Below are positions 29,718-38,549 of a DNA stretch of 64,000 nt, piece by piece (position 1 is the first letter of the stretch; every line of letters starts with the position of its first letter). The stretch is from Thioclava sp. JE_KL1 (GTDB taxonomy: Bacteria; Pseudomonadota; Alphaproteobacteria; Rhodobacterales; Rhodobacteraceae), in NCBI RefSeq assembly GCF_009296265.1, contig NZ_WBJS01000003.1:248001-312000 (forward strand), in the 5' to 3' direction. The notes beneath the pieces were generated by a model. The model saw nothing but the letters and a program-made list of their open reading frames with translations. It ran no database searches and was not told the origin of the DNA. The position numbers were made by a program, and so were the translations under genes.

Positions 29718-30760
29718 CCGAAGAAACGATGATCGCACGAAAAGAAGGTCGCGCCGGACGGCTGACCTTCAATCGACCCAAGGCGCTCAACGCGCTCGAT
29801 CACGACATGGCCATGGCGATCGAGGCGGCCCTCGATCGATGGCGCGACGACCCGGAGGTCGATCTTGTCGTGATCGACGCGGTGGGCGATCGCGCCTTCT
29901 GCTCGGGCGGCGACATTGCCGCCGTCTATCGGGCCGGGATCGCGGGCGATTATGCGCCGGGGCGCGATTTCTGGCGCGACGAATACCGGATGAACGCCAA
30001 GATCGCGGAATATCCCAAACCCATCGTCGCCTTCATGCAGGGCTTCGTGATGGGCGGCGGCGTCGGCGTCGGCGGCCATGCCAGCCACCGGATCGTGGGC
30101 GAGAGCACGCAAGTGGCGATGCCCGAAAGCGGGATCGGGCTGATCCCGGACGTGGGCGGCACGCTGTTGCTGGCGCGCGCGCCGGGCCATGTGGGCGAAT
30201 ATCTCGGCCTGACCGGGGCGCGGATGAACGCGACAGACGCGCTCTATGCGGGGTTTGCCGATATGTTCGTGCCCGAGGCCGATTGGGAAGAGTTGAAGAC
30301 CCGACTCATCGAGACCGGCAATATCGACATCCTACCCCATCCGCGCACCTCGCCCGAGCCCGGCAAGCTGGAGGCCCTGCGCCCCGAGATCGACCGGATT
30401 TTCTGGGCCGAGAACCTCGCCGCGATCGTCGCCAAGCTCGAGACCTCGGGCAGCGAGTTCGCCGAGAAGACCTACAAGACGGTGCTGCGCAACTCCGCGC
30501 TCTCGATGGAAGCGACGCTGCGCCTGATCCGAATGACCCGTGCCGAGAACACCATCCGCGCCGCCCTCACCCATGAGTTCCGCTTTACCTGGCGGGCGGC
30601 GGAGCTAGGTGATTTTCTCGAGGGCGTGCGGGCGCAGATCATCGACAAAGATCGCAATCCGCAATGGAAATATGCTCTGGATGCGCTGCCGGAAGAGGCG
30701 GTCGCGCAGATGCTGGAGCCGCTCGGCCCCGAATGGGCCATCTGGGAGGAGACACCATGA
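29714..30760 (+). CDS. 3-hydroxyisobutyryl-CoA hydrolase (enoyl-CoA hydratase/isomerase family)
   Basis: The 348-residue crotonase-fold protein is longer than ordinary enoyl-CoA hydratases and fits HIBCH-type hydrolases. The oxyanion-hole motif CSGGDIAAVY and the active-site stretch GFVMGGGVGVGG ... MPESGIGLIPDVGG, with Glu and Asp, are present. It would release 3-hydroxyisobutyrate from its CoA ester. ATGA overlaps link it to both the acyl-CoA dehydrogenase before and mmsB after it, which strongly supports the valine pathway role. Confidence 0.9.
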   Translation: MTEETMIARKEGRAGRLTFNRPKALNALDHDMAMAIEAALDRWRDDPEVDLVVIDAVGDRAFCSGGDIAAVYRAGIAGDYAPGRDFWRDEYRMNAKIAEYPKPIVAFMQGFVMGGGVGVGGHASHRIVGESTQVAMPESGIGLIPDVGGTLLLARAPGHVGEYLGLTGARMNATDALYAGFADMFVPEADWEELKTRLIETGNIDILPHPRTSPEPGKLEALRPEIDRIFWAENLAAIVAKLETSGSEFAEKTYKTVLRNSALSMEATLRLIRMTRAENTIRAALTHEFRFTWRAAELGDFLEGVRAQIIDKDRNPQWKYALDALPEEAVAQMLEPLGPEWAIWEETP

Positions 30761-31629
30761 AAATCGCATTTATCGGGCTTGGAAACATGGGTGGGCCGAT
30801 GGCGGCCAATCTGGTCGCCGCGGGTCACAAAGTGATCGGCTTCGACCTCACCGCCCCGCCGCCCGAGGGCGTGGGTCAGGCGACGACCGCAGCGGCGGCG
30901 GCGCAGGAGGCCGAGGTTGTCATCACCATGCTGCCCAACGGCCAAATCCTGCGCGACGTCGCCAAGGAGGTGATCCCGGCGATGCAGGAAGATGCAGTGC
31001 TGTGCGATTGCTCGACCGTCGACGTGGATAGCGCGAAAGCGGTCGCGGCGATGGCGGCGGATCGCGGCCTCGGTTCGCTCGACGCGCCGGTCTCCGGTGG
31101 CGTTGGCGGCGCGAGCAACGGCACGCTGACCTTCATGGTGGGCGGTGACGCGAAAAGCTTCGAGATCGTGAAGCCCCTCTTCGACGTGATGGGCCAGAAG
31201 GCCGTGCATTGCGGTGAAGCGGGCGCCGGTCAGGCTGCGAAGATCTGCAACAACATGATCCTCGGCGTGACGATGATCGCGACCTGCGAAGCCTTCGCGC
31301 TGGCCGACAAGCTGGGGCTCGACCGCGAGAAGATGTTCGACGTGGTCTCGACCTCTTCCGGTCAGAGCTGGTCGATGAACACCTATTGCCCCGCGCCGGG
31401 GGTTGGGCCGCAATCGCCTGCCGACAACGATTACAAGCCGGGCTTCGCCGCCGAGCTGATGCTCAAGGACCTGCGGCTGAGCCAGCAGGCCGCCGAAAGC
31501 GCCGATGCCGACACGCCGATGGGCAAGCTCGCCTCCGCGCTCTACGCGGCTTTCGTGGAAGCCGAAGGCGGCAAGGGGCGCGATTTCTCGGCCATGCTGC
31601 CGCGTTTCGAGAAGCGCTCGCGCAGCTGA
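30757..31629 (+). CDS. mmsB: 3-hydroxyisobutyrate dehydrogenase
   Basis: The 290-residue enzyme oxidises 3-hydroxyisobutyrate to methylmalonate semialdehyde with NAD. The cofactor motif IAFIGLGNMGGPMAANL, the substrate-binding block DAPVSGGVGGASNGTL and the catalytic lysine in AGQAAKICNNM are present. The ATG overlaps the previous stop by four bases and has GGAGGAG upstream. It ends the three-gene valine operon; the semialdehyde dehydrogenase gene (mmsA) is not in this window. Confidence 0.94.
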   Translation: MKIAFIGLGNMGGPMAANLVAAGHKVIGFDLTAPPPEGVGQATTAAAAAQEAEVVITMLPNGQILRDVAKEVIPAMQEDAVLCDCSTVDVDSAKAVAAMAADRGLGSLDAPVSGGVGGASNGTLTFMVGGDAKSFEIVKPLFDVMGQKAVHCGEAGAGQAAKICNNMILGVTMIATCEAFALADKLGLDREKMFDVVSTSSGQSWSMNTYCPAPGVGPQSPADNDYKPGFAAELMLKDLRLSQQAAESADADTPMGKLASALYAAFVEAEGGKGRDFSAMLPRFEKRSRS

Positions 31630-31634
31630 GCGGG

Positions 31635-31650
31635 GGCGCGTCACCGCGCC
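31635..31650 (+). terminator. Hairpin after mmsB
   Basis: A perfect GGCGCG-TCAC-CGCGCC stem follows the stop by five bases. It lacks a T tract, so termination is uncertain. Confidence 0.35.
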
Positions 31651-31730
31651 TCCCGCAGTTAATCCTTGCCGCTTGAGCTTGCGTAACAGTATCAAGATCA
31701 AAGGAAACTGCGCCACCGAAAGGGCTTTGC

Positions 31731-31928
31731 ATGTTCAAGAACAATGTCGGCGGCATCGACCGCACTCTGCGTATCGTGGTCGGGCTGGCCCTGATCATCG
31801 GCTTCTTCGTCACCCCGCCCGGCCCCTATCACTGGCTGTACTGGATCGGGTTGATCCCGCTTGCGACCGGGTTGCTGGGCACCTGCCCGCTTTATTCGAT
31901 GCTGGGCGTCAATACCTGCCAGAAGTGA
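31731..31928 (+). CDS. DUF2892 small membrane protein
   Basis: The 65-residue protein matches the DUF2892 (YgaP C-terminal-like) family: NVGGIDRTLRIVVGLALII, a second hydrophobic helix, and the end GTCPLYSMLGVNTC. It should sit in the inner membrane with two helices and two conserved cysteines near the C-terminus. AAAGGG precedes the ATG. Some relatives are fused to rhodanese domains, but this one stands alone. The function is unknown. Confidence 0.85.
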   Translation: MFKNNVGGIDRTLRIVVGLALIIGFFVTPPGPYHWLYWIGLIPLATGLLGTCPLYSMLGVNTCQK

Positions 31929-31942
31929 CCCCTACGACCTAA

Positions 31943-32003
31943 GCTCGCCCTCGGGCGAGCCGGACCCCGCCGAAGGACCGTGTGTCTTCGGCGGGGTCTT
32001 GCT
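31943..32003 (+). terminator. Tandem hairpin terminator after the DUF2892 gene
   Basis: Two hairpins follow each other: GCTCGCCC-TC-GGGCGAGC (31943-31960), then a perfect 13-base stem GACCCCGCCGAAG / CTTCGGCGGGGTC (31963-31975 and 31986-31998) with the tail TTGCTT. Confidence 0.75.
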
Positions 32004-32104
32004 TGTGAGAAGGTATGTTTCGATTCCGCAATGGAACGGCCCGGCAGGTATGGTCATTTATGTCCCGAGATGCGCCTGAGGCGCTTATGGAAAGGAGAGG
32101 TCAC

Positions 32105-32530
32105 ATGAAACGCCTGACCCAGCTTACCCTCGCCGCCGCCCTCGGGGCGAGCCTTCTTCCCGGTGCGGCCCTTGCCGACGGGAATGGCCACGGCAAGTGG
32201 AAAAACGACCGCGGCCACGCGGAGCGCAATTACAAAGGCTGCCCGCCGGGGCTGGCCAAGAAGAACAATGGATGCCGCCCGCCGGGCCTCGCCAAGAAGA
32301 GCTATCGCCATGACGACGAGCGTGATGACGCATGGCGGGACGCCGACCACCGCTGGCGTCGCGGCGACAGAATCATTGGCGACTACGTCCTGATCCGCGA
32401 CCCGAATCGCTACGGGCTGAACGACAATCGCACCTACTGGCGTTCGAACGGATACGTCTATCAGGTCGACCGTCAGACCGGCGAAGTGCTCGCATTGATC
32501 GGACTCGCGCGCTCGATCCTCGGGAACTGA
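32105..32530 (+). CDS. Small secreted RcnB-like protein 1
   Basis: The 141-residue protein has a Sec signal peptide (to about residue 24, GAALAD). A basic linker follows that contains a repeated CPPGLAKKNNGC / RPPGLAKK segment. The C-terminal domain (GDRIIGDYVLIRDPNRYGL ... TYWRSNGYVYQVDRQTGEVL) has the spacing of the RcnB family (periplasmic nickel/cobalt homeostasis in E. coli). The ATG at 32105 follows AAAGGAGAGG. The next two genes encode proteins with the same C-terminal pattern, so this is a local gene family. Metal binding is not evident from the residues. Confidence 0.78.
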   Translation: MKRLTQLTLAAALGASLLPGAALADGNGHGKWKNDRGHAERNYKGCPPGLAKKNNGCRPPGLAKKSYRHDDERDDAWRDADHRWRRGDRIIGDYVLIRDPNRYGLNDNRTYWRSNGYVYQVDRQTGEVLALIGLARSILGN

Positions 32531-32577
32531 CCGCGCAAACGCAGAAACGACGTTCAAAATGACGTTACGAAAAGTGA

Positions 32578-32610
32578 AGACCCGCGCGGATTTGCGCGGG
32601 TCTTTCATAT
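32578..32610 (+). terminator. Rho-independent terminator after secreted protein 1
   Basis: The perfect ten-base stem AGACCCGCGC / GCGCGGGTCT with a six-base loop is followed by TTCATATTTTC. Confidence 0.8.
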
Positions 32611-32774
32611 TTTCTGAAGCCACCATTAGAATTTATTTAAGCATTTTCAGCGCCCTAGCAAAACCGCCGGCACACAATCGCACACAAACGCGTGCATAGC
32701 GGTAATGCGGATTCTGCAATGGACCTTTTCGCCGCAATGCGGCATTTGGTCCTCCAAGACGAAAGGAAACGCGC

Positions 32775-33122
32775 ATGACTTATCTTCCCCGTATCGCGCT
32801 GATCGCGGTGATCGGTGCAGCCCTTACCCCGATGGCAGCTCTCGCAGATGGTCCGATGAGCGCCGCAGGTTCGAAACTCGCTTCGAGCGTCTCGGTCGCG
32901 AACCAGGCAAACGCTGAAAAGCCCTCGGTTCGAAATGACCTTCTGTGGCAGGTTGGCCAGCAGATCACCGAGAACCACGTTCGCCTCCGTCAGCCCGACG
33001 CATTCGGCCTGAAGGCTGACGCGACCTACTGGCGCTCGTTTGGCTACATCTATGAAGTCAGCCCCGAGAACGGCGAAGTGATCGCCCAGATCGGCAAAGC
33101 TTCGGACGTCGTCGGCTTCTGA
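32775..33122 (+). CDS. Small secreted RcnB-like protein 2
   Basis: The 115-residue protein has a Sec signal peptide (to about residue 25, AALADG). A short variable linker precedes a C-terminal domain (GQQITENHVRLRQPDAFGL ... TYWRSFGYIYEVSPENGEVI) that aligns closely with that of the upstream gene (TYWRSxGYxYxVxxxxGEVxAxIG). It lacks the PPGLAKK repeats. The ATG follows GAAAGGAAA. The gene has its own terminator, so it is likely transcribed alone. The function is unknown; it should be periplasmic. Confidence 0.75.
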   Translation: MTYLPRIALIAVIGAALTPMAALADGPMSAAGSKLASSVSVANQANAEKPSVRNDLLWQVGQQITENHVRLRQPDAFGLKADATYWRSFGYIYEVSPENGEVIAQIGKASDVVGF

Positions 33123-33148
33123 GCCACAGTCCAGACGGAAAGTTACGA

Positions 33149-33176
33149 ACGGGCGGAACTACTCCGCCCGTTTTTT
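33149..33176 (+). terminator. Rho-independent terminator after secreted protein 2
   Basis: The perfect stem ACGGGCGGA / TCCGCCCGT with a five-base loop is followed by TTTTTC. Confidence 0.88.
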
Positions 33177-33262
33177 CTTGTCCTCAAAAGCTTGGAGGAC
33201 AGAAACATGCGTCGATTCTCAATTTCATTGCCCGATGGTATCTGCGTGGCTAGGCTTTCGTG

Positions 33263-33703
33263 ATGAGGATCGTGACACGCCCGCTCGCCCTGATCGCGCT
33301 GTTCTGCGCCCTGCCCGCCCTCGCCTCCGCCGAAGGATCGGCGCAAGGGGTCCAAGTGATGCGCGGCGGCAAGATCGACATGGGCAATGCCACAGCCGAG
33401 ACCAAGACCGCTGCAAAAGCCGCGCCGGAGTGCAAGACGCTCACGACGGGGGACACGTTCTGCAAGGTCGCCACGACCAACGGAACGGCGCGCTGGGTGC
33501 TGCAAGGCCAGATGGAGCCCGAGTTCAGCGTCGGCGACGACTTCCCGGTCTATCAGCACTCGATGATCCTGAACCTGCGCCGCTACGACCTGCCGATCGT
33601 GACGGGCGCCTGGCGCTACTACAGAGTACGCGGCGTGATCTACAAAGTGGGCGCGGAAGACCACAAGGTCATGGAAGTCATCGGTCGCACCGCGCAGCGC
33701 TGA
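33263..33703 (+). CDS. Small secreted RcnB-like protein 3
   Basis: The 146-residue protein has a Sec signal peptide (to about residue 23, ALASAEG). The middle region holds two cysteines (PECKTL, DTFCKV) that could form a disulfide. The C-terminal part (FSVGDDFPVYQHSMILN ... GAWRYYRVRGVIYKVGAEDHKVMEVIG) is a diverged version of the RcnB-like domain in the two genes upstream. The start is ATG 33263, with a GTG three bases earlier; the ribosome site is weak. The gene converges on uvrA with 36 bases between stops. The function is unknown. Confidence 0.7.
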   Translation: MRIVTRPLALIALFCALPALASAEGSAQGVQVMRGGKIDMGNATAETKTAAKAAPECKTLTTGDTFCKVATTNGTARWVLQGQMEPEFSVGDDFPVYQHSMILNLRRYDLPIVTGAWRYYRVRGVIYKVGAEDHKVMEVIGRTAQR

Positions 33704-33730
33704 GCCCGCGGTTACGGTCAAAGTCATCGG

Positions 33731-33752
33731 CGCGGCGGATCACTCCGCCGCG
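33731..33752. terminator. Hairpin between converging secreted protein 3 and uvrA
   Basis: The perfect stem CGCGGCGGA-TCAC-TCCGCCGCG spans the uvrA stop codon. There is no T tract, so its role as a terminator is uncertain. Confidence 0.35.
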
Positions 33753-36601
33753 ACCTTCACTCCCAGCATCTGCGCGAGGTAATGGCCGGTATGGCTGCGC
33801 GGATTTTCGGCCACCTGCTCGGGCGTGCCGACCGCCACGATCTCACCGCCGCCATCGCCGCCCTCGGGGCCGATATCGATGATGTGGTCGGCAGTCTTGA
33901 TGACGTCGAGATTGTGCTCGATCACCACGACTGTGTTGCCCTGCTCCACGAGACTGTGCAGCACCTCTAGCAGTTTTCGAACATCTTCGAAGTGCAGACC
34001 GGTCGTCGGCTCGTCCAGAATGTACAAAGTGCGACCTGTCGCGCGTTTCGACAGTTCCTTGGACAGCTTCACCCGCTGCGCCTCGCCGCCCGACAGCGTC
34101 GTCGCCTGCTGGCCGACCTTGATATAGCCAAGGCCCACCTCCATCAGCGCATCCATCTTCTCGCGGATCGAGGGCACCGCCTTGAAGAACTCCTGCGCAT
34201 CCTCGACCGTCATGTCGAGCACATCCGCGATGGACTTGCCCTTGTACTGGATCTCCAGCGTCTCGCGGTTGTAGCGCTTGCCCTTGCAGGTCTCGCATTC
34301 GACATAGACGTCGGGCAGGAAGTGCATCTCGATCTTGATCACGCCATCGCCCTGACAGGCCTCGCAGCGCCCGCCCTTCACGTTGAAGGAGAAGCGCCCC
34401 GGCTTGTAGCCGCGCGCCTTCGCCTCGGGCAGACCGGCGAACCAGTCGCGGATCGGAGTGAAGGCCCCGGTATAGGTCGCCGGGTTCGAGCGCGGCGTGC
34501 GCCCGATCGGGCGCTGGTCGATGTCGATGACCTTGTCGAGATGCTCCAGCCCCTTGATCGTGTCGCAGGGCGCGGGCGTCTGACGCGCGCCGTTGAGCCG
34601 CATCGAGGCGGTCTTGAACAGCGTCTCGATGGTGAGCGTGGACTTGCCCCCGCCCGACACACCAGTGACGCAGACGAATTTGCCCAGCGGGAACTCGGCC
34701 GTGACGTTCTTGAGGTTATTCCCGGTCGCGCCAACCACCTTGAGCTTCTTCTTGTTGCCCTTGCGCCGCTCCGTCGGCACCGCGATCTCGCGCTTGCCGG
34801 ACAGATATTGCCCCGTCAGCGAGGCCGCATCGGCGGCGATCTCGTCGGGCGTGCCGCGCGCGATGACCTGACCGCCATGGACGCCCGCGCCGGGGCCGAT
34901 ATCGAAGACGTAATCGGCATGACGGATCGCATCCTCGTCATGCTCGACCACGATCACGGTATTGCCCTGATCGCGCAGGTTTTTCAGCGTCTGCAACAGC
35001 CGGTCATTGTCGCGCTGGTGCAGACCGATCGAGGGCTCGTCAAGCACATAGAGCACGCCTGTCAGCCCCGAGCCGATCTGCGACGCCAGCCTGATCCGCT
35101 GGCTCTCGCCGCCCGACAGCGTCCCCGCCGCGCGGCTCATCGTCAGGTAATCGAGGCCCACATTCACGAGGAAGCCGAGACGTTCGCGGATTTCCTTTAG
35201 GATGGCCGTCGCGATCTCGTTCTTCTGGTTCGACAAGCTGCCCGGCACGGTGGCGACCCAGTCATGGGCCTCCTTGATCGACATCTCGACAACGTGGCCC
35301 ACGTGCTTGCCGCCGATCTTCACGGCCAGCGCTTCGGGCCGCAGGCGATAGCCGCCACAGGCGTGGCAGGGGCGGTTGTTCTGATAGCGCTCCATCTCTT
35401 CGCGCGACCAGGCGCTATCGGTCTCGCGGTAGCGGCGCTCCATATTGGGGATGATCCCCTCGAAGGTGCGGCTGACCTCGTAGACGCGGCCGCCCTCGTC
35501 GAAGCGGAACTTGATCTCCTGATCGCCCGAACCGCGCAGGAACAGCTCCTGCACATTCTCCGGCAGGTCCTTCCACGGCTTCTTCGGATCGAAACCGTAA
35601 TGTTTCGACAGCGCCTCGATCGTCTGGGTGTAATAGGGCGACTTCGTCCGCGCCCAAGGCGCCAGCGCCCCGCCCTGCACCGAGAGCGTCACATCGGGCA
35701 CCATCAGGCGCTCGTCGAAGAACAGCTCGACACCGAGGCCGTCACAGACCGGACAGGCCCCGAAGGGCGCGTTGAACGAGAACAGGCGCGGCTCGATCTC
35801 GGGAATGGTGAAGCCCGAAACCGGGCAGGCGAAATTCTCCGAAAACGTCGTACGTTCGGGATCGCCCTCGCCTTCGCGGGGCGCGCTCTCGAAGATCGCG
35901 ATACCGTCAGCAAGGTCGAGCGCGGTGCGGAAGCTGTCCGCCAGCCGCGTCTCCATCCCCTCGCGCACGACGACACGGTCCACGACCACGTCGATGTTAT
36001 GGCGGAATTTCTTGTCCAGAGTCGGCGGCTCTTCCAGCTCGTAGAACTCGCCATTGACCTTCACGCGCTGGAAGCCCTGCTTGCGCAGCTCGATGAATTC
36101 CTTGCGATATTCGCCTTTGCGGTCGCGCACGATGGGGGCGAGCAGATAGCCGCGCGTGCCCTCCTCCATCTGCATCACGATATCGACCATGTCCTGCACC
36201 TGCTGCGCCTCGATCGGCTCGCCGGTGGCAGGCGAATAGGGCGTACCTGCGCGGGCATAGAGCAGACGCAGGTAGTCGTAGATTTCGGTCACGGTGCCGA
36301 CGGTGGAGCGCGGGTTCTTCGACGTGGTCTTCTGCTCGATCGAGATCGCAGGCGACAGGCCCGAGATGTGATCGACATCCGGCTTGCCCATCATATCGAG
36401 GAACTGGCGCGCATAGGCGCTCAGACTTTCGACATAGCGGCGCTGCCCTTCGGCATAGATCGTATCGAACGCCAGCGAGGATTTCCCGGAGCCCGAAAGC
36501 CCCGTGATCACCACGAACTGGTCGCGCGGAATATCGACATCCACGCCCTTGAGATTGTGCTCGCGCGCGCCGCGCACTTCGATGAACTTCAGTTCAGCCA
36601 T
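33740..36601 (-). CDS. uvrA: Excinuclease ABC subunit A
   Basis: The 953-residue DNA-damage recognition ATPase of nucleotide excision repair has two ABC modules. The first Walker A is [16 protein letters not shown], the second [10 protein letters not shown], and both signature motifs are present ([24 protein letters not shown]). Zinc-finger cysteines appear as CPVSGF/CPVCDG, CHACGG and CEACQG/CETCKG. The start is the ATG at 36601 ([18 protein letters not shown]), preceded by a G-rich ribosome site. A LexA box lies 65 bases upstream, so SOS induction is expected. Confidence 0.97.
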   Translation of the reverse strand: MAELKFIEVRGAREHNLKGVDVDIPRDQFVVITGLSGSGKSSLAFDTIYAEGQRRYVESLSAYARQFLDMMGKPDVDHISGLSPAISIEQKTTSKNPRSTVGTVTEIYDYLRLLYARAGTPYSPATGEPIEAQQVQDMVDIVMQMEEGTRGYLLAPIVRDRKGEYRKEFIELRKQGFQRVKVNGEFYELEEPPTLDKKFRHNIDVVVDRVVVREGMETRLADSFRTALDLADGIAIFESAPREGEGDPERTTFSENFACPVSGFTIPEIEPRLFSFNAPFGACPVCDGLGVELFFDERLMVPDVTLSVQGGALAPWARTKSPYYTQTIEALSKHYGFDPKKPWKDLPENVQELFLRGSGDQEIKFRFDEGGRVYEVSRTFEGIIPNMERRYRETDSAWSREEMERYQNNRPCHACGGYRLRPEALAVKIGGKHVGHVVEMSIKEAHDWVATVPGSLSNQKNEIATAILKEIRERLGFLVNVGLDYLTMSRAAGTLSGGESQRIRLASQIGSGLTGVLYVLDEPSIGLHQRDNDRLLQTLKNLRDQGNTVIVVEHDEDAIRHADYVFDIGPGAGVHGGQVIARGTPDEIAADAASLTGQYLSGKREIAVPTERRKGNKKKLKVVGATGNNLKNVTAEFPLGKFVCVTGVSGGGKSTLTIETLFKTASMRLNGARQTPAPCDTIKGLEHLDKVIDIDQRPIGRTPRSNPATYTGAFTPIRDWFAGLPEAKARGYKPGRFSFNVKGGRCEACQGDGVIKIEMHFLPDVYVECETCKGKRYNRETLEIQYKGKSIADVLDMTVEDAQEFFKAVPSIREKMDALMEVGLGYIKVGQQATTLSGGEAQRVKLSKELSKRATGRTLYILDEPTTGLHFEDVRKLLEVLHSLVEQGNTVVVIEHNLDVIKTADHIIDIGPEGGDGGGEIVAVGTPEQVAENPRSHTGHYLAQMLGVKVAAE

Positions 36602-36665
36602 CCACGCCCCCTTTATCACCAGCCCTAGATAGGTGTTTCCGTGCGAGTCTCCAATCCAAATCTGC

Positions 36666-36680
36666 GAACGAAATGTGAAC
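36666..36680 (-). promoter_or_regulatory. LexA (SOS) box of uvrA
   Basis: On the minus strand this reads GTTC-N7-GTTC, the direct-repeat LexA site known from alphaproteobacteria such as Rhodobacter and Rhizobium. It lies 65 bases before the uvrA start, a typical place for LexA control. Confidence 0.8.
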
Positions 36681-36889
36681 TTTCTGCACTGCGCGGATGT
36701 CACGCGCTTTGCGCGCGCCGCCTGCCCGCCTCGCAGCACGATCAAAATCGTGGCAGATCGGCATTAAATTCCATTTCTTGAATGTATTTTCGCTCCGTTC
36801 CGCGCTAATGCTCTTGAAAGCCTCCCGGCATTTGCCACATGAGGCGGGAAACGGATCTTTCGGGTCCAGCGAACGCAAGAGGTATTGAG

Positions 36890-37258
36890 ATGCTGAACTT
36901 CCTTCGTCCGTCCGGCGGTGGCCGCGTGGAAAAAATCTCGGCGAAAGACGCCGTGGCCAAGGCGAAAGCCGGCGAACTGACCGTCGTCGACGTGCGCGAG
37001 GGCATGGAAGTCAAAAGCTCGGGCAAGGCCAAGGGCGCGCTGCATATCCCGCTGGCGACGATCCGCATGAAGGCCGACCCGTCGAGCCCCGAGAAACATC
37101 CCAAGCTAGACACGTCGAAGCCGGTGGCTCTGTATTGCGCCTCGGGCGCGCGTTCGGCAGGTGCGGCGCAGATGCTCGCCCAACTTGGCTACGAGCATGT
37201 CTACAACCTCGGCGGCCTGCATGACTGGCACGCGGGCGGTGGCGAAATCGAACGCTGA
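36890..37258 (+). CDS. Rhodanese-like sulfurtransferase
   Basis: The 122-residue single-domain rhodanese has the active-site loop [13 protein letters not shown], with the persulfide-forming cysteine at about residue 84, and the end motif [15 protein letters not shown]. It should be cytoplasmic; there is no signal peptide. The start is ATG 36890, with AAGAGG upstream. It is divergent from uvrA and followed by its own terminator. The sulfur donor and acceptor are unknown. Confidence 0.9.
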   Translation: MLNFLRPSGGGRVEKISAKDAVAKAKAGELTVVDVREGMEVKSSGKAKGALHIPLATIRMKADPSSPEKHPKLDTSKPVALYCASGARSAGAAQMLAQLGYEHVYNLGGLHDWHAGGGEIER

Positions 37259-37283
37259 GCGCGCGCTGCATCGCATGATTTTG

Positions 37284-37312
37284 AAGGGGTCCCGCCGGGG
37301 CCCCTTTTGTTT
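37284..37312 (+). terminator. Rho-independent terminator after the rhodanese gene
   Basis: The stem AAGGGG / CCCCTT, extended by internal CCC/GGG pairing, is followed by TTGTTTTG. Confidence 0.75.
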
Positions 37313-37388
37313 TGCGCGCCCGCGGAATTGCGTGGGCGCGTCGCGTGCCTATATCGAGACCGAGTGTTTTCGCGTGGAGATGATCACG

Positions 37389-38330
37389 ATGGGATATGCC
37401 AAGACTGCGATGCTGATGGCGGCGATGACGGCGCTGTTCATGGGGTTGGGCTACCTGATGGGGGGCGCCACCGGCATGGTGATCGCGCTGATCTTCGCCG
37501 CCGGGATGAATGTCTTTTCGTGGTGGAATTCGGACAAGATGGTGCTGCGGATGCATAACGCGCATCTGGTGGCGCCGGGCGACCGCGCGGGGCTGAACGC
37601 GCTGGTGGGCCAACTGGCGAAAAATGCCGACCTGCCGATGCCCGCCGTCTACCTGATCGACACGCCGCAGCCCAACGCGTTCGCCACCGGCCGCAACCCC
37701 GAGAATGCCGCCGTCGCGGTGACCGCCGGGTTGATGCAGAGCCTGTCGCGCGAGGAGCTGTCCGGCGTGATCGCCCACGAGCTGGCCCATATCAAGCACC
37801 GCGACACCGCGATCATGACGGTGACGGCGAGCTTCGCCGGTGCGATCTCGATGCTGGCGAATTTCGCGCTGTTCTTCGGCGGCTCGCGCGAGCGGATGGG
37901 GATCATGGGGACGCTGGCTATGATGTTCCTCGCCCCGATGGCGGCGGCGCTGGTGCAGATGGCGATCTCGCGCACCCGCGAATATGCGGCCGACAAGGAA
38001 GGCGCTGCTATCTGCGGTAATCCGCTCTGGCTGGCCTCGGCGCTGCAGCGGATCGAGGCGGGCGCGCGCCGGGTCGAGAATGTCGCCGCCGAGCGCAATC
38101 CCGCGACCGCGCATATGTTCATCATCAACCCGCTGAGCGGGCATGGCGCGGATAACCTCTTCGCCACCCACCCCTCGACCGAGAACCGCGTGGCCGCGCT
38201 GCGCCAGCTTGCGGGCGGTACGGGTGCACGTCGTGAGCGCGCGACCCCTGCTCCGGCTACGGGCGATTGGAGCGGCGCGCGCTCGATGCCGAAGGTGCGG
38301 CGGAAGGGCAAGAACGGGCCTTGGTCATAA
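37389..38330 (+). CDS. htpX: Membrane-bound zinc protease HtpX
   Basis: The 313-residue M48 metalloprotease degrades damaged membrane proteins. Two N-terminal transmembrane helices, the zinc motif [10 protein letters not shown] (about residue 126) and the downstream zinc ligand Glu in [11 protein letters not shown] are present, followed by two more hydrophobic segments. The chosen ATG at 37389 has GGAG nine bases upstream; an ATG at 37380 would have it directly adjacent. The C-terminal tail is rich in basic residues. A 146-base dispersed repeat starts six bases after the stop. Confidence 0.92.
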   Translation: MGYAKTAMLMAAMTALFMGLGYLMGGATGMVIALIFAAGMNVFSWWNSDKMVLRMHNAHLVAPGDRAGLNALVGQLAKNADLPMPAVYLIDTPQPNAFATGRNPENAAVAVTAGLMQSLSREELSGVIAHELAHIKHRDTAIMTVTASFAGAISMLANFALFFGGSRERMGIMGTLAMMFLAPMAAALVQMAISRTREYAADKEGAAICGNPLWLASALQRIEAGARRVENVAAERNPATAHMFIINPLSGHGADNLFATHPSTENRVAALRQLAGGTGARRERATPAPATGDWSGARSMPKVRRKGKNGPWS

Positions 38331-38336
38331 CCGGCA

Positions 38337-38482
38337 CGGGGCGACCAGCCCCGGGCCGCGCCCGACCCTCCCCCCGGGAGGGCGCATTGGCGATGCCAGC
38401 GCGGGCACATCCGACTTGCGGGCTTGCGGGATAAACCGCCCGGCCACAGGCGACGCGCAGCGCCCACCCGGGGCTCGGGCGC
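38337..38482 (-). repeat. Dispersed intergenic repeat, family A, copy 2
   Basis: This is the inverted counterpart of 14287-14432, with the same length of 146 bases. The part 38337-38395 is identical to the other copy over 59 bases. Like copy 1 it lies between two convergent genes (htpX and lpd), just after the plus-strand stop. Confidence 0.85.
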
Positions 38483-38494
38483 GTCCCTTATCAC

Positions 38495-38527
38495 CAAAAC
38501 AAAAAGGCCGAGGTCACCCCCGGCCTT
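38495..38527 (-). terminator. Rho-independent terminator after lpd
   Basis: The stem AAGGCCG / CGGCCTT (38504-38510 and 38521-38527) reads on the minus strand into TTTTTGTTTT. Confidence 0.8.
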
Positions 38528-38549
38528 CCGCATTCCTCGGCACATCCGA

